Positions 27,937 through 37,461 of a stretch of 64,000 bases of DNA are shown piece by piece. The translations under genes and the position numbers were made by a program. The stretch lies in the NCBI GenBank assembly GCA_963726995.1, contig CAVSEP010000006.1, positions 1,550,001-1,614,000 on the forward strand, in the 5' to 3' direction. How positions within the stretch are numbered: position 1 is the first letter of the stretch; the number at the start of each line of letters is the position of its first letter. The notes below the pieces were generated by a model, which saw only the letters and a list, made by a program, of their open reading frames with translations, was not told the DNA's origin and ran no database searches. Source of the DNA: DAIDKA01 sp963726995 (GTDB taxonomy: Bacteria > Pseudomonadota > Gammaproteobacteria > Steroidobacterales > Steroidobacteraceae).

Positions 27937-30021
27937 TCATCGACCGACCGCCGAAACCAGGCGGACTTTCCGGTTGTCCGGAATCTCACTCCAGGCCAGA
28001 ACATGCATGTTCGGCACGCTGGCGCGAATGAAACGGGCCAGTGTCTGCCGCAGCGGCGGCGGCACCAGCAACACCGCCGGCTCGCCCATGAGCTCCTGGC
28101 GCTGCGCGCTTTCCGCCAGACGGCTCTGCAGCCGCTCGGCCAGGCTGGGTTCGAGCCCGGTCGCCGGCGAATTGGCGCTGCCGATAGAACCTTGCAGTAA
28201 TCGTTCCAGATCCGGATCCAGGGTCATTACCGGCAGGTCGCCGGCCATTCCTGCGATGTCCTGCACAATCTGGCGTCCCAGGGCCACCCGTACGGCGGCC
28301 TGCAGCACCACCGGATCCTGGGAACGGGGCGCCTGTTCGGCCAGGGTCTCGACGATGGCGCGCATGTTGCGCAGCGGAACCCGTTCGGCCAGCAGCGACT
28401 GCAGTACCTTGACCAGCACCGCCATCGGCAGAACCCGCGGCACCAGGTCCTCGACCAGCTTCGGCGCGCTCTTGGCGACGTTGGCCAGCAACTGGCTGAC
28501 TTCCTCGTGGCCCAGCAACTCATGGGCATGGGACTGGATGATGTGACTCAGGTGCGTTGCGATCACGGTCCCCGCATCGACCACGGTGTAGCCCATGCTC
28601 TGGGCGTGATCCCGGTCACTCGGTTCGATCCAGATCGCCTCCATGCCGAACGCCGGGTCGCGGGCCGCGATGCCCTTGACCTCGCCGAACACGCGCCCCG
28701 GGTTGATGGCCATGTCGCGCTCGGGATAGATGATGCTTTCTCCGACCGGCACGCCACCGAGGTTGATGCGGTAGGTGTTCGGCGGCAGGTCCAGGTTGTC
28801 GCGGATGTGCACGGCCGGCACCAGGAAGCCCAGTTCCTGCGAAAGCTTGCGACGTACGCCGCGGATACGGCCGAGCAGATCGCCGCTTTGGGTCTTGTTG
28901 ACCAGCGGGACCAGTCGGTAGCCGACCTCCAGGCCCAGCACGTCCACGGGACGCACATCGTCCCAGGACAATTCCTTGCTTTCGGGAGCCGTCGGCGGGG
29001 CTGGCGCCGCGGCGGGCTTGGCGGCCGCACTCTCGCGGCGCTTGCGGATGGCGTAGGCGCCGCTGCCACACAGGGCGGCCATGGTCAGGAAGGCGAGGTT
29101 GGGCATCCCGGGCACCAGGCCGATGACACCGAGCAGGCCCGCGGCAACCCCGAGGGCGCGCGGCTGGCCGAACAGCTGGCGTTTCAGTTCCCCGCCCATG
29201 TCCTGCTTGCCGGACATGCGGGTGACGATGATGGCCACCGCGGTCGAGAGCAGCAGCGCGGGAATCTGGGTCACCAGGCCGTCGCCGATGGTCAGCAGCG
29301 TGTAGGTACGCGCGGCATCCGCAAATCCGAGGCCGTGACCGATGGTGCCGATCGCCAGTCCACCGAGGATATTGATGATCAGGATCATGATGCCGGCGAC
29401 CGCGTCGCCGCGGACGAACTTGCTGGCACCGTCCATGGAGCCGTAGAAGTCGGCTTCCTGGCGTATCTCGGCGCGCCGCAGCCGGGCATCGTCCTGTGTG
29501 ATCAGGCCGGAGTTCAGGTCCGCGTCGATGGCCATCTGCTTGCCCGGCATCGCGTCCAAGGTGAAGCGGGCGCTCACCTCGGAGATGCGGCCCGAGCCCT
29601 TGGTCACGACCACGAAGTTGATGATGGTCAGGATGACGAACACGACGACACCGACGGCGAAGTTGCCGCCGATCACGAACTCGCCGAAGGCCTGGATGAC
29701 GCGGCCCGCGGCCGCCGGGCCCGAATGCCCATGCAGCAGCACGACGCGGGTTGAGGCGACATTCAGCGCCAGGCGCAACAAGGTCGCCAGCAGCAGGACC
29801 GTCGGGAAGACACCGAACTCGATCGGGCGCGACACATTGAATACCGCCATCACGATGACAATGGACAAGGCGATGTTGAAGGTGAAGAGCACATCAAGGG
29901 CGAACGGCGGCAGCGGCAGCACCACCATGGCCAGCACGGCGAGCACGCCGATGGGCACGCCCACGCCCACCCGCAGCAGGGTGCGCATGGAGGAATTGTT
30001 CACTGGTGCGGGCTCTGCCAT
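27937..30021 (-). CDS. flhA: Flagellar export gate protein FlhA
   Basis: FlhA is the large subunit of the type III export gate. The 694-residue protein has eight predicted membrane helices in its first half and a cytoplasmic half with typical blocks. Seen motifs include PLPPFALDVLFTFNIALSI, SRPIEFGVFPTVLLLATLLR, AGIMILIINILGGLAIG and YTVVDAGTVIATHLSHII. It starts three bases after the flhB stop. Confidence 0.97.
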   Translation of the reverse strand: MAEPAPVNNSSMRTLLRVGVGVPIGVLAVLAMVVLPLPPFALDVLFTFNIALSIVIVMAVFNVSRPIEFGVFPTVLLLATLLRLALNVASTRVVLLHGHSGPAAAGRVIQAFGEFVIGGNFAVGVVVFVILTIINFVVVTKGSGRISEVSARFTLDAMPGKQMAIDADLNSGLITQDDARLRRAEIRQEADFYGSMDGASKFVRGDAVAGIMILIINILGGLAIGTIGHGLGFADAARTYTLLTIGDGLVTQIPALLLSTAVAIIVTRMSGKQDMGGELKRQLFGQPRALGVAAGLLGVIGLVPGMPNLAFLTMAALCGSGAYAIRKRRESAAAKPAAAPAPPTAPESKELSWDDVRPVDVLGLEVGYRLVPLVNKTQSGDLLGRIRGVRRKLSQELGFLVPAVHIRDNLDLPPNTYRINLGGVPVGESIIYPERDMAINPGRVFGEVKGIAARDPAFGMEAIWIEPSDRDHAQSMGYTVVDAGTVIATHLSHIIQSHAHELLGHEEVSQLLANVAKSAPKLVEDLVPRVLPMAVLVKVLQSLLAERVPLRNMRAIVETLAEQAPRSQDPVVLQAAVRVALGRQIVQDIAGMAGDLPVMTLDPDLERLLQGSIGSANSPATGLEPSLAERLQSRLAESAQRQELMGEPAVLLVPPPLRQTLARFIRASVPNMHVLAWSEIPDNRKVRLVSAVGR

Positions 30022-30024
30022 GGC

Positions 30025-31152
30025 TTAGTGCCTGGTTTCCTCAATTTTCGGATCGATGACCGGACGGACCGGCCGCACGGCGCTGTAGGCGGCCGTGCGC
30101 AGCTGGATGACGTAGGTGAGCACCTGGGCAACGGCGACGTACAGGGTCGAGGGCACCTCGGCGTTCAGGTCGACGTCGCGGAACAGCACGCGCGCCAGCG
30201 GCGGCGCCTCGAATACCGGCACCTTGTGTTCGGCGGCGATCCTGCGGATGTTGGCGGCAACCTCATCGACGCCCTTGGCCACGACGATCGGCGCCCGCAT
30301 GCGCTTCTCGTCGTAGCGCAGCGCCACCGAGTAGTGGGTCGGGTTGGTGATCACCACGTCCGCCTTGGGCACTTCCTGCAGCATGCGCCGGCGCGCCAGG
30401 TCCTGCTGCATGCGCCGGATGCGACCCTTCATTTCCGGGGAGCCGTCGCTCTCGCGATGCTCCTGGCGGGTCTCCTGACGCGACATGCGCAACTGCTTCA
30501 GGTATTGCCGCAACTGCAGCGGTACGTCCACCGCGGCAATGATGGCCAGCGAGATCGACAGCATCACCAGCGCCTGGCCCGACAGGCGCACCGAGTGGCC
30601 GATGGCGGAATTGAGCGGCTCGTTCCCCAGCGCCAGCAGCTCCGCGGTCTTCGAGCGCAGGAAGATGACGGCAATCACGCCCACCAGCAGGAACTTGGCG
30701 TACGCCTTGACGAGCTCCATGACACCGCGCACCGAGAACACGCGCTTCAAGCCCTCGACCGGATTCAGGCGGGTGAAATTCGGCGTCAGCGTCTGGAAGC
30801 TCATGTTCCAGCCGCCGATGGCGATCGGACTGAACAGCGCCGCCATCAGCGTGAGCCCGAGGATCGGCGCGGACACCACCAGGGCCTGCCACGCGAGGGC
30901 CACCAGATCCGGCAGCAGCCGGTTCTCGTCCAGTACCTGATCGCGCGAGAGCGTGAGCCCGGACTTCATCAGGCCGGCGAAGCCGTTCGCCATGCCGGCA
31001 CCGGAAAAGCGCAGACCGAGGCCGGCGACCAGCACCACCGCCGCGGTGGTCAGATCACGGGAGCGGGGAACCTGGCCACTCTTGCGCGCCTCATCGAGGC
31101 GCTTTTGAGTAGGTTGTTCGGTACGGTCCTGGCCGTTGTCATTCTCCGCCAT
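30025..31152 (-). CDS. flhB: Flagellar export switch protein FlhB
   Basis: FlhB changes export specificity from hook to filament proteins by self-cleavage. The 375-residue protein has the N-terminal DRTEQPTQKRLDEARKSGQV, four membrane helices and the cleavage motif NPTH at residues 270-273 within VVITNPTHYSVALRY. A short tail follows DLNAEVPSTLYVAVAQVLTY. It lies two bases after fliR. Confidence 0.97.
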   Translation of the reverse strand: MAENDNGQDRTEQPTQKRLDEARKSGQVPRSRDLTTAAVVLVAGLGLRFSGAGMANGFAGLMKSGLTLSRDQVLDENRLLPDLVALAWQALVVSAPILGLTLMAALFSPIAIGGWNMSFQTLTPNFTRLNPVEGLKRVFSVRGVMELVKAYAKFLLVGVIAVIFLRSKTAELLALGNEPLNSAIGHSVRLSGQALVMLSISLAIIAAVDVPLQLRQYLKQLRMSRQETRQEHRESDGSPEMKGRIRRMQQDLARRRMLQEVPKADVVITNPTHYSVALRYDEKRMRAPIVVAKGVDEVAANIRRIAAEHKVPVFEAPPLARVLFRDVDLNAEVPSTLYVAVAQVLTYVIQLRTAAYSAVRPVRPVIDPKIEETRH

Positions 31153-31154
31153 GG

Positions 31155-31937
31155 TCAGATCCGTCCACCGGACAGGGACTGCAGCACCAGGAAGGACTGG
31201 CCCAGGAGTCGTTCAAAACCGGACAGCAGCTGCGGGACGCTCACGACCAGCACCAGCAGGCCGAATATCAGGATCACCGGGAAGCCGACCGACATCAGGT
31301 TGAGCGCCGGGGCCGCGCGGCTGACCATGCCGAAGGCGAGATTCACGATCAGCAGCGCCGTGATCCCCGGCAGCGCGATGGTCAGGGCGCCGCTGAAGAG
31401 CGTTCCGCCCCAGAGCACCACCTGCCACAGACTTGCCGTGCCGAAGCCCGTGCCGCCCACCGGCAGGGTGCGAAAACCGTCCGCCAGCACCTCGATCAGC
31501 CGCAGATGACCGTCCAGGGCGAGAAAGACCAGGGTAACGAAGATGCTGTAGAGCTCGCCCAGGGCCGTGCTGCCGGTGCCGCGCACCGGATCGACGCTGA
31601 GCGCATAGGACAGGCCCATGCTGTTGGCGATCAGCTGTCCGCCCAGCGTGATGGCGTCAAATGTCAGCTGCAGGCAGAACCCCAGGGCGATGCCGATGAC
31701 GACCTGCTGCGCCGTGACCACCAGGCCCTCGATGGAGAAGGGCGACAACTGCGCGGGAATCGCGATCATCGGCGCCAGGATCAGCGCGATGGCGCCGGCC
31801 AGCACGATGCGGATGCGCGCCGGCACGGCCTGGCCCGAGAATACCGGCGCCACCATCAGGCACGATCCCACGCGCACGAACGGCCACAGCACCTGTGCGA
31901 GCCAGTTCTCCAGTTGTCCGGTGGTGAGGGTGATCAT
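31155..31937 (-). CDS. fliR: Flagellar export gate protein FliR
   Basis: FliR is part of the FliPQR export channel. The 260-residue protein has about six membrane helices and the motifs FVRVGSCLMVAPVFSGQAVP, ITLGGQLIANSMGLSYA and ITALLIVNLAFGMVSRAAP. It lies 17 bases after fliQ and two bases before flhB. Confidence 0.96.
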   Translation of the reverse strand: MITLTTGQLENWLAQVLWPFVRVGSCLMVAPVFSGQAVPARIRIVLAGAIALILAPMIAIPAQLSPFSIEGLVVTAQQVVIGIALGFCLQLTFDAITLGGQLIANSMGLSYALSVDPVRGTGSTALGELYSIFVTLVFLALDGHLRLIEVLADGFRTLPVGGTGFGTASLWQVVLWGGTLFSGALTIALPGITALLIVNLAFGMVSRAAPALNLMSVGFPVILIFGLLVLVVSVPQLLSGFERLLGQSFLVLQSLSGGRI

Positions 31938-31954
31938 CCGTAAGGCCCCTGGCG

Positions 31955-32224
31955 TCAGTTGACCAGGCCGGGAATGCTCGTGAAGAGCTCCCGTGTGTAG
32001 CTGACGAACACCTTGATCATCCAGGGTCCGGCGATGACCAGCGTCACCGCGATGGCGGCCAGTTTCGGAATGAACGAAAGCGTCATCTCATTGATCTGGG
32101 TCGCCGCCTGGAAGGCGCCGATCACCAGGCCCGTGACCAGCGCCGCGAGCAGCATCGGGGCCGCCAGCAGCAAGGTGATGACGAGCGCGCGTTCGGCGAT
32201 ACTCATGACTGTTTCAGGGGTCAT
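31955..32224 (-). CDS. fliQ: Flagellar export gate protein FliQ
   Basis: FliQ is a small two-helix subunit of the export channel. I start it at 32224 (MTPETVMSIAERALVI), which overlaps the fliP stop by four bases and gives 89 residues. The helices LLLAAPMLLAALVTGLVIG and LAAIAVTLVIAGPWMIKVFV flank AFQAATQINEMTLSFIPK, the family core. Confidence 0.96.
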   Translation of the reverse strand: MTPETVMSIAERALVITLLLAAPMLLAALVTGLVIGAFQAATQINEMTLSFIPKLAAIAVTLVIAGPWMIKVFVSYTRELFTSIPGLVN

Positions 32225-32988
32225 GTATAGAAGCTCGAGGCAAGGGTCCCCATGACCAGGGACCAACCGTCCACCAGCACGAAGAGCATGAGTTTGAAGG
32301 GCAGGGATATCAGCACGGGTGAGACCATCATCATGCCCATCGACATCAGCACGCTCGCGACCACCAGGTCGATGATCACGAAGGGTATGAAGATCAGGAA
32401 CCCGATCATGAAGGCGGTTTTCAGCTCGCTGGTGACGAAGGCCGGAACCAGCAGGCTAAGCGGCACGTCATTGGGACTTGCGAAACCCTTGCCGCCGGAG
32501 ATGCGCACGAAGGTGCCGATGTCGCCCTCGCGGGTCTGGTGCAGCATGAAAGTCTTCAGCGGGCCCACCGCATTGGTCAGCGCCGTCGTCGAATCGATGG
32601 TGCCGGCCATGTAGGGCTTTACGGCCTGGTCGTTGATGCGATCGACCACCGGGGCCATCACGAACAGGGTCAGAAACAGCGACAGTCCTACCAGCACCTG
32701 GTTAGGAGGCGTCTGGCCGGCGCCGATCGCCTGGCGCAGCAGGCCGAGCACGATGATGATGCGGGTGAACGCGGTCATCATCAGCAGGATCGCGGGCAGC
32801 ACGGACAGTGCCGTCATCAGCACCAGCACCTGCAGCGTCAGGGTGTAGGTCTGGCCGCCGCCAGCGCCCGCCTGGACCGTGAGGGCCGGCAGGCCCACGT
32901 CGGCGGCGCACACGTGCGGCATGGCGACGGCCACTACGGCCGCGACGGTGGGCAGCAGCCCACGGAAGATCTTGGAGTTGCGGATCAC
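32221..32988 (-). CDS. fliP: Flagellar export gate protein FliP
   Basis: FliP forms the core ring of the export channel. I start at the GTG at 32988, giving 255 residues with a signal-like first helix (LLPTVAAVVAVAMPHVCA). The overlap with the fliO stop is four bases. Motifs include MTAFTRIIIVLGLLRQAIG, TPPNQVLVGLSLFLTLFVM and LVDGWSLVMGTLASSF. Confidence 0.96.
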   Translation of the reverse strand: MIRNSKIFRGLLPTVAAVVAVAMPHVCAADVGLPALTVQAGAGGGQTYTLTLQVLVLMTALSVLPAILLMMTAFTRIIIVLGLLRQAIGAGQTPPNQVLVGLSLFLTLFVMAPVVDRINDQAVKPYMAGTIDSTTALTNAVGPLKTFMLHQTREGDIGTFVRISGGKGFASPNDVPLSLLVPAFVTSELKTAFMIGFLIFIPFVIIDLVVASVLMSMGMMMVSPVLISLPFKLMLFVLVDGWSLVMGTLASSFYT

Positions 32989-33411
32989 TTGCCCAGGCTC
33001 TTGCGCAGCAGCGACTTGAACGACACGCCCTCGAAGCCCGTTGGGACCGGGGGCGGTGTGGCCAGCGGTTCGGCCAGTACGTGCAGGGCGCTGATCCGGC
33101 CCGGGGCGACCCCGACCAGCAGCTGCGCGGTTCCCACCTGCAGCAGCACGGCGCGCTCCTTGGTACCCAGGCGCACTTCGGCGATCACGTTCACAGCGCC
33201 TTGGCGGCCGCTGCTGAGATTGCGCATGCGCCGCGCGAACCAGGCGCACACGAAAATGGCACCCAGCACGATGCACAGCGCCAGGGTAACCTGGCCCAGA
33301 CCTGCGACCCCCGACCCGGGGACGGCCGGAGACGGGACCCGGGGCGGCGAACACATGGGCAACCGTGCCCGTCTGGGCGGCGGCGCCGGCGCTGTCGGCG
33401 GTGCTGCTCAT
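32985..33411 (-). CDS. fliO: Flagellar biogenesis protein FliO, frame broken
   Basis: FliO is a small membrane protein needed for stable FliP assembly. The ATG at 33411 lies directly after the fliN stop and gives MSSTADSAGAAAQTGTVAHV. The conserved membrane segment (QVTLALCIVLGAIFVCAWFA) and RRMRNLSSGRQG lie in another frame. The break is near 33345, in a GGGACCCGGGG run. The span of 427 bases is one over a multiple of three, consistent with one extra base. The end is FKSLLRKSLGK. Confidence 0.88.
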
Positions 33412-33741
33412 CTACCGCAGCTTGCGGATGCGTTCGGCCGGGCTGATGACGTCAGTGAGCCGGATGCCGAATTTCTCATTCACGACGACCACCTCGCCGT
33501 GGGCGATGAGGGTGCCGTTGACGAACACGTCCAGCGGCTCGCCCGCGACGCGTTCCAGCTCGACGACCGAGCCCTGGTTGAGTTGCAAAAGATTGCGGAT
33601 CGGAACGCGCGTGCGACCGACTTCCATGGACAGCGTGACTGGTACGTCCAGGATCACGTCCATGTTGATGTCGCTCTTGGCGTCCGGAGCCGAATCGTCC
33701 TGCAGAGTGCCAAACTCTGCTGTCTGTGCTTCCGCTGGCAT
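33412..33741 (-). CDS. fliN: Flagellar motor switch protein FliN
   Basis: FliN makes up most of the C ring. The 109-residue protein carries the SpoA/FliN domain: MDVILDVPVTLSMEVGRTRV, IRNLLQLNQGSVVELERVAG and GEVVVVNEKFGIRLTDVI. It lies 11 bases after fliM. Confidence 0.97.
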   Translation of the reverse strand: MPAEAQTAEFGTLQDDSAPDAKSDINMDVILDVPVTLSMEVGRTRVPIRNLLQLNQGSVVELERVAGEPLDVFVNGTLIAHGEVVVVNEKFGIRLTDVISPAERIRKLR

Positions 33742-33752
33742 GGGTGTTTCCT

Positions 33753-34769
33753 CTAGGGCTTCTTCAGAAAGGGATTGGCGGCAACGGCCGACTTCTGGCG
33801 GATCAGGCGTTCATGGATCTTCACGGCCTGCTGGCCGCGGGATACGCCGAAGTTGCCGCGAAACAGCGGCACGGTCTCGGCATTGAGAGTGATCTGGCCG
33901 TTGAAGTCGCAGGGGATCACATCGCCCGACTTCAGGTTCAGCAGCTCGGCCAGAGTGACCGAGGCCTCGCCAAGCACCGCATTGAGCTCGATCTCGGCGT
34001 CATCGACCTCGTCGCGCAGCGCGCTGGTCCAGCGCCCGTCGCCCTCGGTGGCATCGGCGCTGCCGCCCGCATCCAGCAGCTCGCGCAGGGGTTCGAGCAT
34101 GGAGTAGGGCATGGTGACGTGCAGGTCGCCGCCGCCGCCGTTCAATTCGATGCGGAAGCTGGAGATCACGACGATCTCCGTCGGGTTCGCGATCTTCGCA
34201 AAGTGCGGATTGATCTCCGAGTGGACATGCTCGAATTCCAGCGCCAGCACCTTGGACCAGGCCTCCTTCAGGTTGGCGAAGGCATGCCGCAGCAGCAGCT
34301 GCACGATGCGCTGCTCGGTGGCCGTGAAATCGCGTCCTTCAACCTTGGCATGGCGACCGATGCCGCCGAACAGGTTGTCGACCGCCGTGAACACCAGCTT
34401 CGGCTCCAGCACCACCAGCGCCATGCCGCGCAGCGGATTGATGCGCACCACGTTCAAGTTCGTGGGCATGTGCAGGGTGTTCACGTAGTCGTTGAATTTC
34501 TTCATGGCCACCTGCGACACCGAGATCTCGGGGCTGCGGCGCAGCAGGTTGTAGAGCGACTGATGGAACAGCCGCGCGAAGCGCTCGTTGATCATCTCCA
34601 GCGCGGGCATGCGCCCGCGCGCCACATGCAGGTCGTTGATGAAGTCGTAGTTGCGCGCTTCGCCGGGTCCGCCGTTGGGCTCGATGTTCACGGCACCCAT
34701 GTCGATACCGTTGATGAGCGCGTCAACCTCGTCCTGGTTGAGGATCTTTTCGGCGCCTTCGGGGGTCAC
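33753..34769 (-). CDS. fliM: Flagellar motor switch protein FliM
   Basis: FliM links CheY-P to the rotor. The 338-residue protein begins with the CheY-binding motif ILNQDEVDALINGID, then GRMPALEMINERFARLF and the middle domain ending near GGRDF-like VEGRDFTATEQR. The C-terminal FliN-like domain has LNLKSGDVIPCDFNGQITL. It lies 21 bases after fliL. Confidence 0.97.
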   Translation of the reverse strand: MTPEGAEKILNQDEVDALINGIDMGAVNIEPNGGPGEARNYDFINDLHVARGRMPALEMINERFARLFHQSLYNLLRRSPEISVSQVAMKKFNDYVNTLHMPTNLNVVRINPLRGMALVVLEPKLVFTAVDNLFGGIGRHAKVEGRDFTATEQRIVQLLLRHAFANLKEAWSKVLALEFEHVHSEINPHFAKIANPTEIVVISSFRIELNGGGGDLHVTMPYSMLEPLRELLDAGGSADATEGDGRWTSALRDEVDDAEIELNAVLGEASVTLAELLNLKSGDVIPCDFNGQITLNAETVPLFRGNFGVSRGQQAVKIHERLIRQKSAVAANPFLKKP

Positions 34770-34790
34770 AATGGCAATCCCTCTTGAGTG

Positions 34791-35351
34791 TTACTGCATC
34801 ACGAAGGTCGTGAAGAGCACGGCGTCGACCAGTTCAGGCTTGCCGCCGTTGTCGGCCAGGACCTTGCGCACGGCGTCGAGGGCCGCGGCGCGCAGCCTTT
34901 CCTTGCCGGCATTGCTCGCGAGTTCCGTGGACTTCTGGTTGCTGAACAGCAGCAGCAGGTCGTTGCGGATGATGGGGTCGGCGGCCTTCAGCGCTTCAAC
35001 GGTCTTCGCATCATGCGTCATGATCTGCGCGGTGACCTGCAGGAACCGCACCTGCTGGTCGCCCTCGAAATTGGCGACGAACGGCGGGTCCAGCGGGAAA
35101 TACAGTGGCGGGCCGGAGGGCGGCGGCGGTGCGGTGGCCGCGGCGGTCTTCTTCGGCGCATTGTGCGCCAGCATCAGCCAGGCACCGGTGCCCCCGCAGA
35201 TCAGCAGCACCGCGCCCGCGATGCCAATCAGCAGCCAGGGCTTCTTGCGGACCGGCTTGTCCGCAGCGGGCGCGGCAGCAGCTGCGCCGCCGGCGGCGGC
35301 GGCAGCGGCAGGGGCGGGCTTTGCGGTGGGGGCGGACGGTCGTGCAGCCAT
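34791..35351 (-). CDS. fliL: Flagellar basal body-associated protein FliL
   Basis: FliL surrounds stators and is a single-pass inner membrane protein. I start at 35351 (MAARPSAPTAK), with GGAAG eight bases upstream, giving 186 residues. An Ala-rich cytoplasmic tail leads to one membrane helix (PWLLIGIAGAVLLICGGTGA) and the periplasmic domain YFPLDPPFVANFEGDQQ with a terminal LVDAVLFTTFVMQ. It is the first gene after the sigma-54 promoter at 35404-35419. Confidence 0.94.
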   Translation of the reverse strand: MAARPSAPTAKPAPAAAAAAGGAAAAAPAADKPVRKKPWLLIGIAGAVLLICGGTGAWLMLAHNAPKKTAAATAPPPPSGPPLYFPLDPPFVANFEGDQQVRFLQVTAQIMTHDAKTVEALKAADPIIRNDLLLLFSNQKSTELASNAGKERLRAAALDAVRKVLADNGGKPELVDAVLFTTFVMQ

Positions 35352-35403
35352 TCGTTGAACTTCCTGCGCATCAAGGACATGGGAATCTCTTGGTGTCAGG
35401 TAG

Positions 35404-35419
35404 TGCAACGCGTATGCCA
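35404..35419 (-). promoter_or_regulatory. Sigma-54 promoter for the fliL operon
   Basis: On the minus strand this reads TGGCATA-CGCG-TTGCA, a complete match to TGGCAYR-N4-TTGCW. The predicted transcript start is near 35393, about 42 bases before the fliL ATG. It would drive fliLMNOPQR-flhBA-flhF-fleN-fliA and the genes after them. Confidence 0.85.
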
Positions 35420-35501
35420 CACTTGGCAGAACGCGCATAAGTCCCTACGAATTAAGGGATTTGCGCGATGTCGGGAAACGTGAAACCGATCACACGCACG
35501 G

Positions 35502-35527
35502 CGGCGCGCCAGAATTCCGGCGCGCCG
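35502..35527. terminator. Perfect inverted repeat after fliK, possible terminator or mRNA end
   Basis: Two nine-base arms, CGGCGCGCC and GGCGCGCCG, are separated by eight bases (AGAATTCC). On the minus strand the hairpin begins 10 bases after the fliK stop at 35538. No T-run follows, so it is not a standard intrinsic terminator. It separates fliK from the fliL promoter. Confidence 0.4.
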
Positions 35528-35537
35528 GTGGCGTGCA

Positions 35538-37004
35538 CTACGCGTAGGTGTCGAGCAGCGACAGGCGCAGGTTTGCGACCTGCGTCACAGTCGGTGCCGC
35601 TATCGTGTCGCTTGCTGCGCGGGCGCTGCCGGGGGCCGGCGCAGCCTGGGCCTGCTGCTGCTGGGGAGGCTCGCGGAAGACTCCGGAGTCCGTAAGCGGC
35701 ATGCCGGCGCCGGCAAACAGTTCCCGCAGTCGCGGCAAGGACTGTTCAAGCGCGGCCCGGGTGTCGGCATGGGTGGCGCCGAACCAAACGGTGGCCTGGC
35801 CGGCCTGCATGGTGATGTGCACCTGCACGGGACCCAAGTCGGCGGGATTCAACTGCAGTTGCGCCTGCGTGATGCCGGCCTGCGCGAGGCCCGCGGCCCG
35901 GGCGCTCACCTCATCCGCGAAGGCCGCCGAGCCGACGGCCGCATGGATGGTGAGGGTCGCGCCGCCCAGGTTGCCGTTCGTTCGGCTCAGCACGGCTGCC
36001 TGCAGCGCCGCGGCGGCCTGGTTGGCATCCGTCCCGCCGCCATCGCTGGTCGCGTGCGTCTTCGGCGCGGCGGTACCCGTGTCGTTGTCGGTATCGGTAT
36101 CCTTCGTGGCCGCACCCGTCAGGCCCGAGAGCAGTTTCTGCACGCCGGCCAGCGCATTGGTATTGCCGGCCATCGCCGCCGCTGCGGCCGGCGCGTCATC
36201 GGCTGGCGCATTCTGGTTCTGCCCGACCTGAATCTGCGCCGCCGGGGGCGCGCTGGCTTCGGGCGTGGCGCTATGCGCCAGCAGGGACTCGAACGGATTG
36301 GGGGTCTGGGTCTTGGCGACCGCGAATCCAAGATCCGCCGGCGGGGCGGACGTGGCGGTGCCCGCCGGGGCAGGCGCTGCGGCGAGCGGGCTGCCTGCAG
36401 TGGTGTCGGCAGTCGCACCCACGGTGGAGTCGGCAGCAGCAACAGCGGCCGCGGCAGTCGCGGGGGCCGTGGCAGGGATTGCATCGGCAGCCGCCGGCGT
36501 GAGGGCCTGGGCAATCCAGGCCACGGCGCTGGTGGGGTCGCCGACGTTGGGCTGGACGGGCGTGGCCGGGGCGTTGGCCGCGCTCTTCGCCACCGTCGTC
36601 GCAACGGAGCCGTGGCTGGAGCTGACCGCGCCGCGCGCCAGGGCGCTCGCCATGACAGTGCCGAAGTTGTTGGTGGGCTCCGGCGCCGCATCCTGCGGAT
36701 CGGTGCTCGGGCCGGTGGAGGATTTTGCAGCCCCGGCACGCGGGCGCGCGGCACGCGCGCCGCCGCGGATCTGGGCTGCCTGGGCAGTGCGCGTCTGCGA
36801 GGCAGGTCCGCCGTTGGCCGCGGGCGTATCGGAAGCCGGATCGGAGCCGGACCCGGTGGCGCCGAAGGCCTGTGATCCCTGGCCGGCGCCGGCAGTCGGA
36901 TCATCGCCCCCCTGGGCCGCGGCCGGATTCGACGCAGGGGCCGGAAAGGCGCTCTTGGCCGGCAGCGAACTGCTCAGCGTCAAGGCATTGGTGCTGATAG
37001 CCAC
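35538..37004 (-). CDS. fliK: Hook-length control protein FliK
   Basis: FliK measures the hook and triggers the FlhB switch. The 488-residue protein is Ala/Pro/Thr-rich and low in complexity over most of its length, as usual. Its C-terminal domain is recognisable: AQLQLNPADLGPVQVHITMQ, AGQATVWFGATHADTRAALE and LPRLRELFAGAGMPLTDSGV. Its start overlaps the fliJ stop by one base, and it is the last gene of the fliE operon. Confidence 0.93.
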   Translation of the reverse strand: MAISTNALTLSSSLPAKSAFPAPASNPAAAQGGDDPTAGAGQGSQAFGATGSGSDPASDTPAANGGPASQTRTAQAAQIRGGARAARPRAGAAKSSTGPSTDPQDAAPEPTNNFGTVMASALARGAVSSSHGSVATTVAKSAANAPATPVQPNVGDPTSAVAWIAQALTPAAADAIPATAPATAAAAVAAADSTVGATADTTAGSPLAAAPAPAGTATSAPPADLGFAVAKTQTPNPFESLLAHSATPEASAPPAAQIQVGQNQNAPADDAPAAAAAMAGNTNALAGVQKLLSGLTGAATKDTDTDNDTGTAAPKTHATSDGGGTDANQAAAALQAAVLSRTNGNLGGATLTIHAAVGSAAFADEVSARAAGLAQAGITQAQLQLNPADLGPVQVHITMQAGQATVWFGATHADTRAALEQSLPRLRELFAGAGMPLTDSGVFREPPQQQQAQAAPAPGSARAASDTIAAPTVTQVANLRLSLLDTYA

Positions 37005-37447
37005 TACTCGAGTCTCCCTTTTGCCTTGCGTTGGCCGCGGTCATCGGACTCACGCTGCTCGCGCTGGTCCCGGGCCTTGGTTTCCCTGGTCGTGTGGTGT
37101 TCGACGACCTTCTCCATGATCTGCGAGCGCTGCGCCGCTCCCTGCCAATCAATCCGCTCCGAATCGCTTTCCGTCAGGGCCTTGCGCAGCAGTTCTTCCT
37201 GCTGGCGCACGGCCTCGGCGAGCTTGGCCAGAAAGGCCTGGAATTCCCGGATTCCCGCGCCGCCGATTCCGGAGGCCGCGCGCTGGTCGAATTCCCGGAT
37301 GTAGCTCGCCTGATAGCCCTGCAGTTCCTTCAGCTTCGCCTCGCACTGGGCGACGCGGGTGCGGCTTTGCGCCAGCCGCCGCGCGTGCTGGCGCTGCTTC
37401 TCGTCGGTGACGCGCTGAACCAGCTGCAGTCTTTGCGTTGGGCTCAT
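37004..37447 (-). CDS. fliJ: Flagellar export chaperone FliJ
   Basis: FliJ is the coiled-coil stalk of the export ATPase. The 147-residue protein is helical and charged: RLQLVQRVTDEKQRQHARRL, QCEAKLKELQGYQASYIREF, then EFQAFLAKLAEAVRQQEELL. It ends in a very basic, charged tail (DQREQRESDDRGQRKAK). It lies 14 bases after fliI. Confidence 0.92.
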   Translation of the reverse strand: MSPTQRLQLVQRVTDEKQRQHARRLAQSRTRVAQCEAKLKELQGYQASYIREFDQRAASGIGGAGIREFQAFLAKLAEAVRQQEELLRKALTESDSERIDWQGAAQRSQIMEKVVEHHTTRETKARDQREQRESDDRGQRKAKGRLE

Positions 37448-37461
37448 GACCGGTTACCGTC

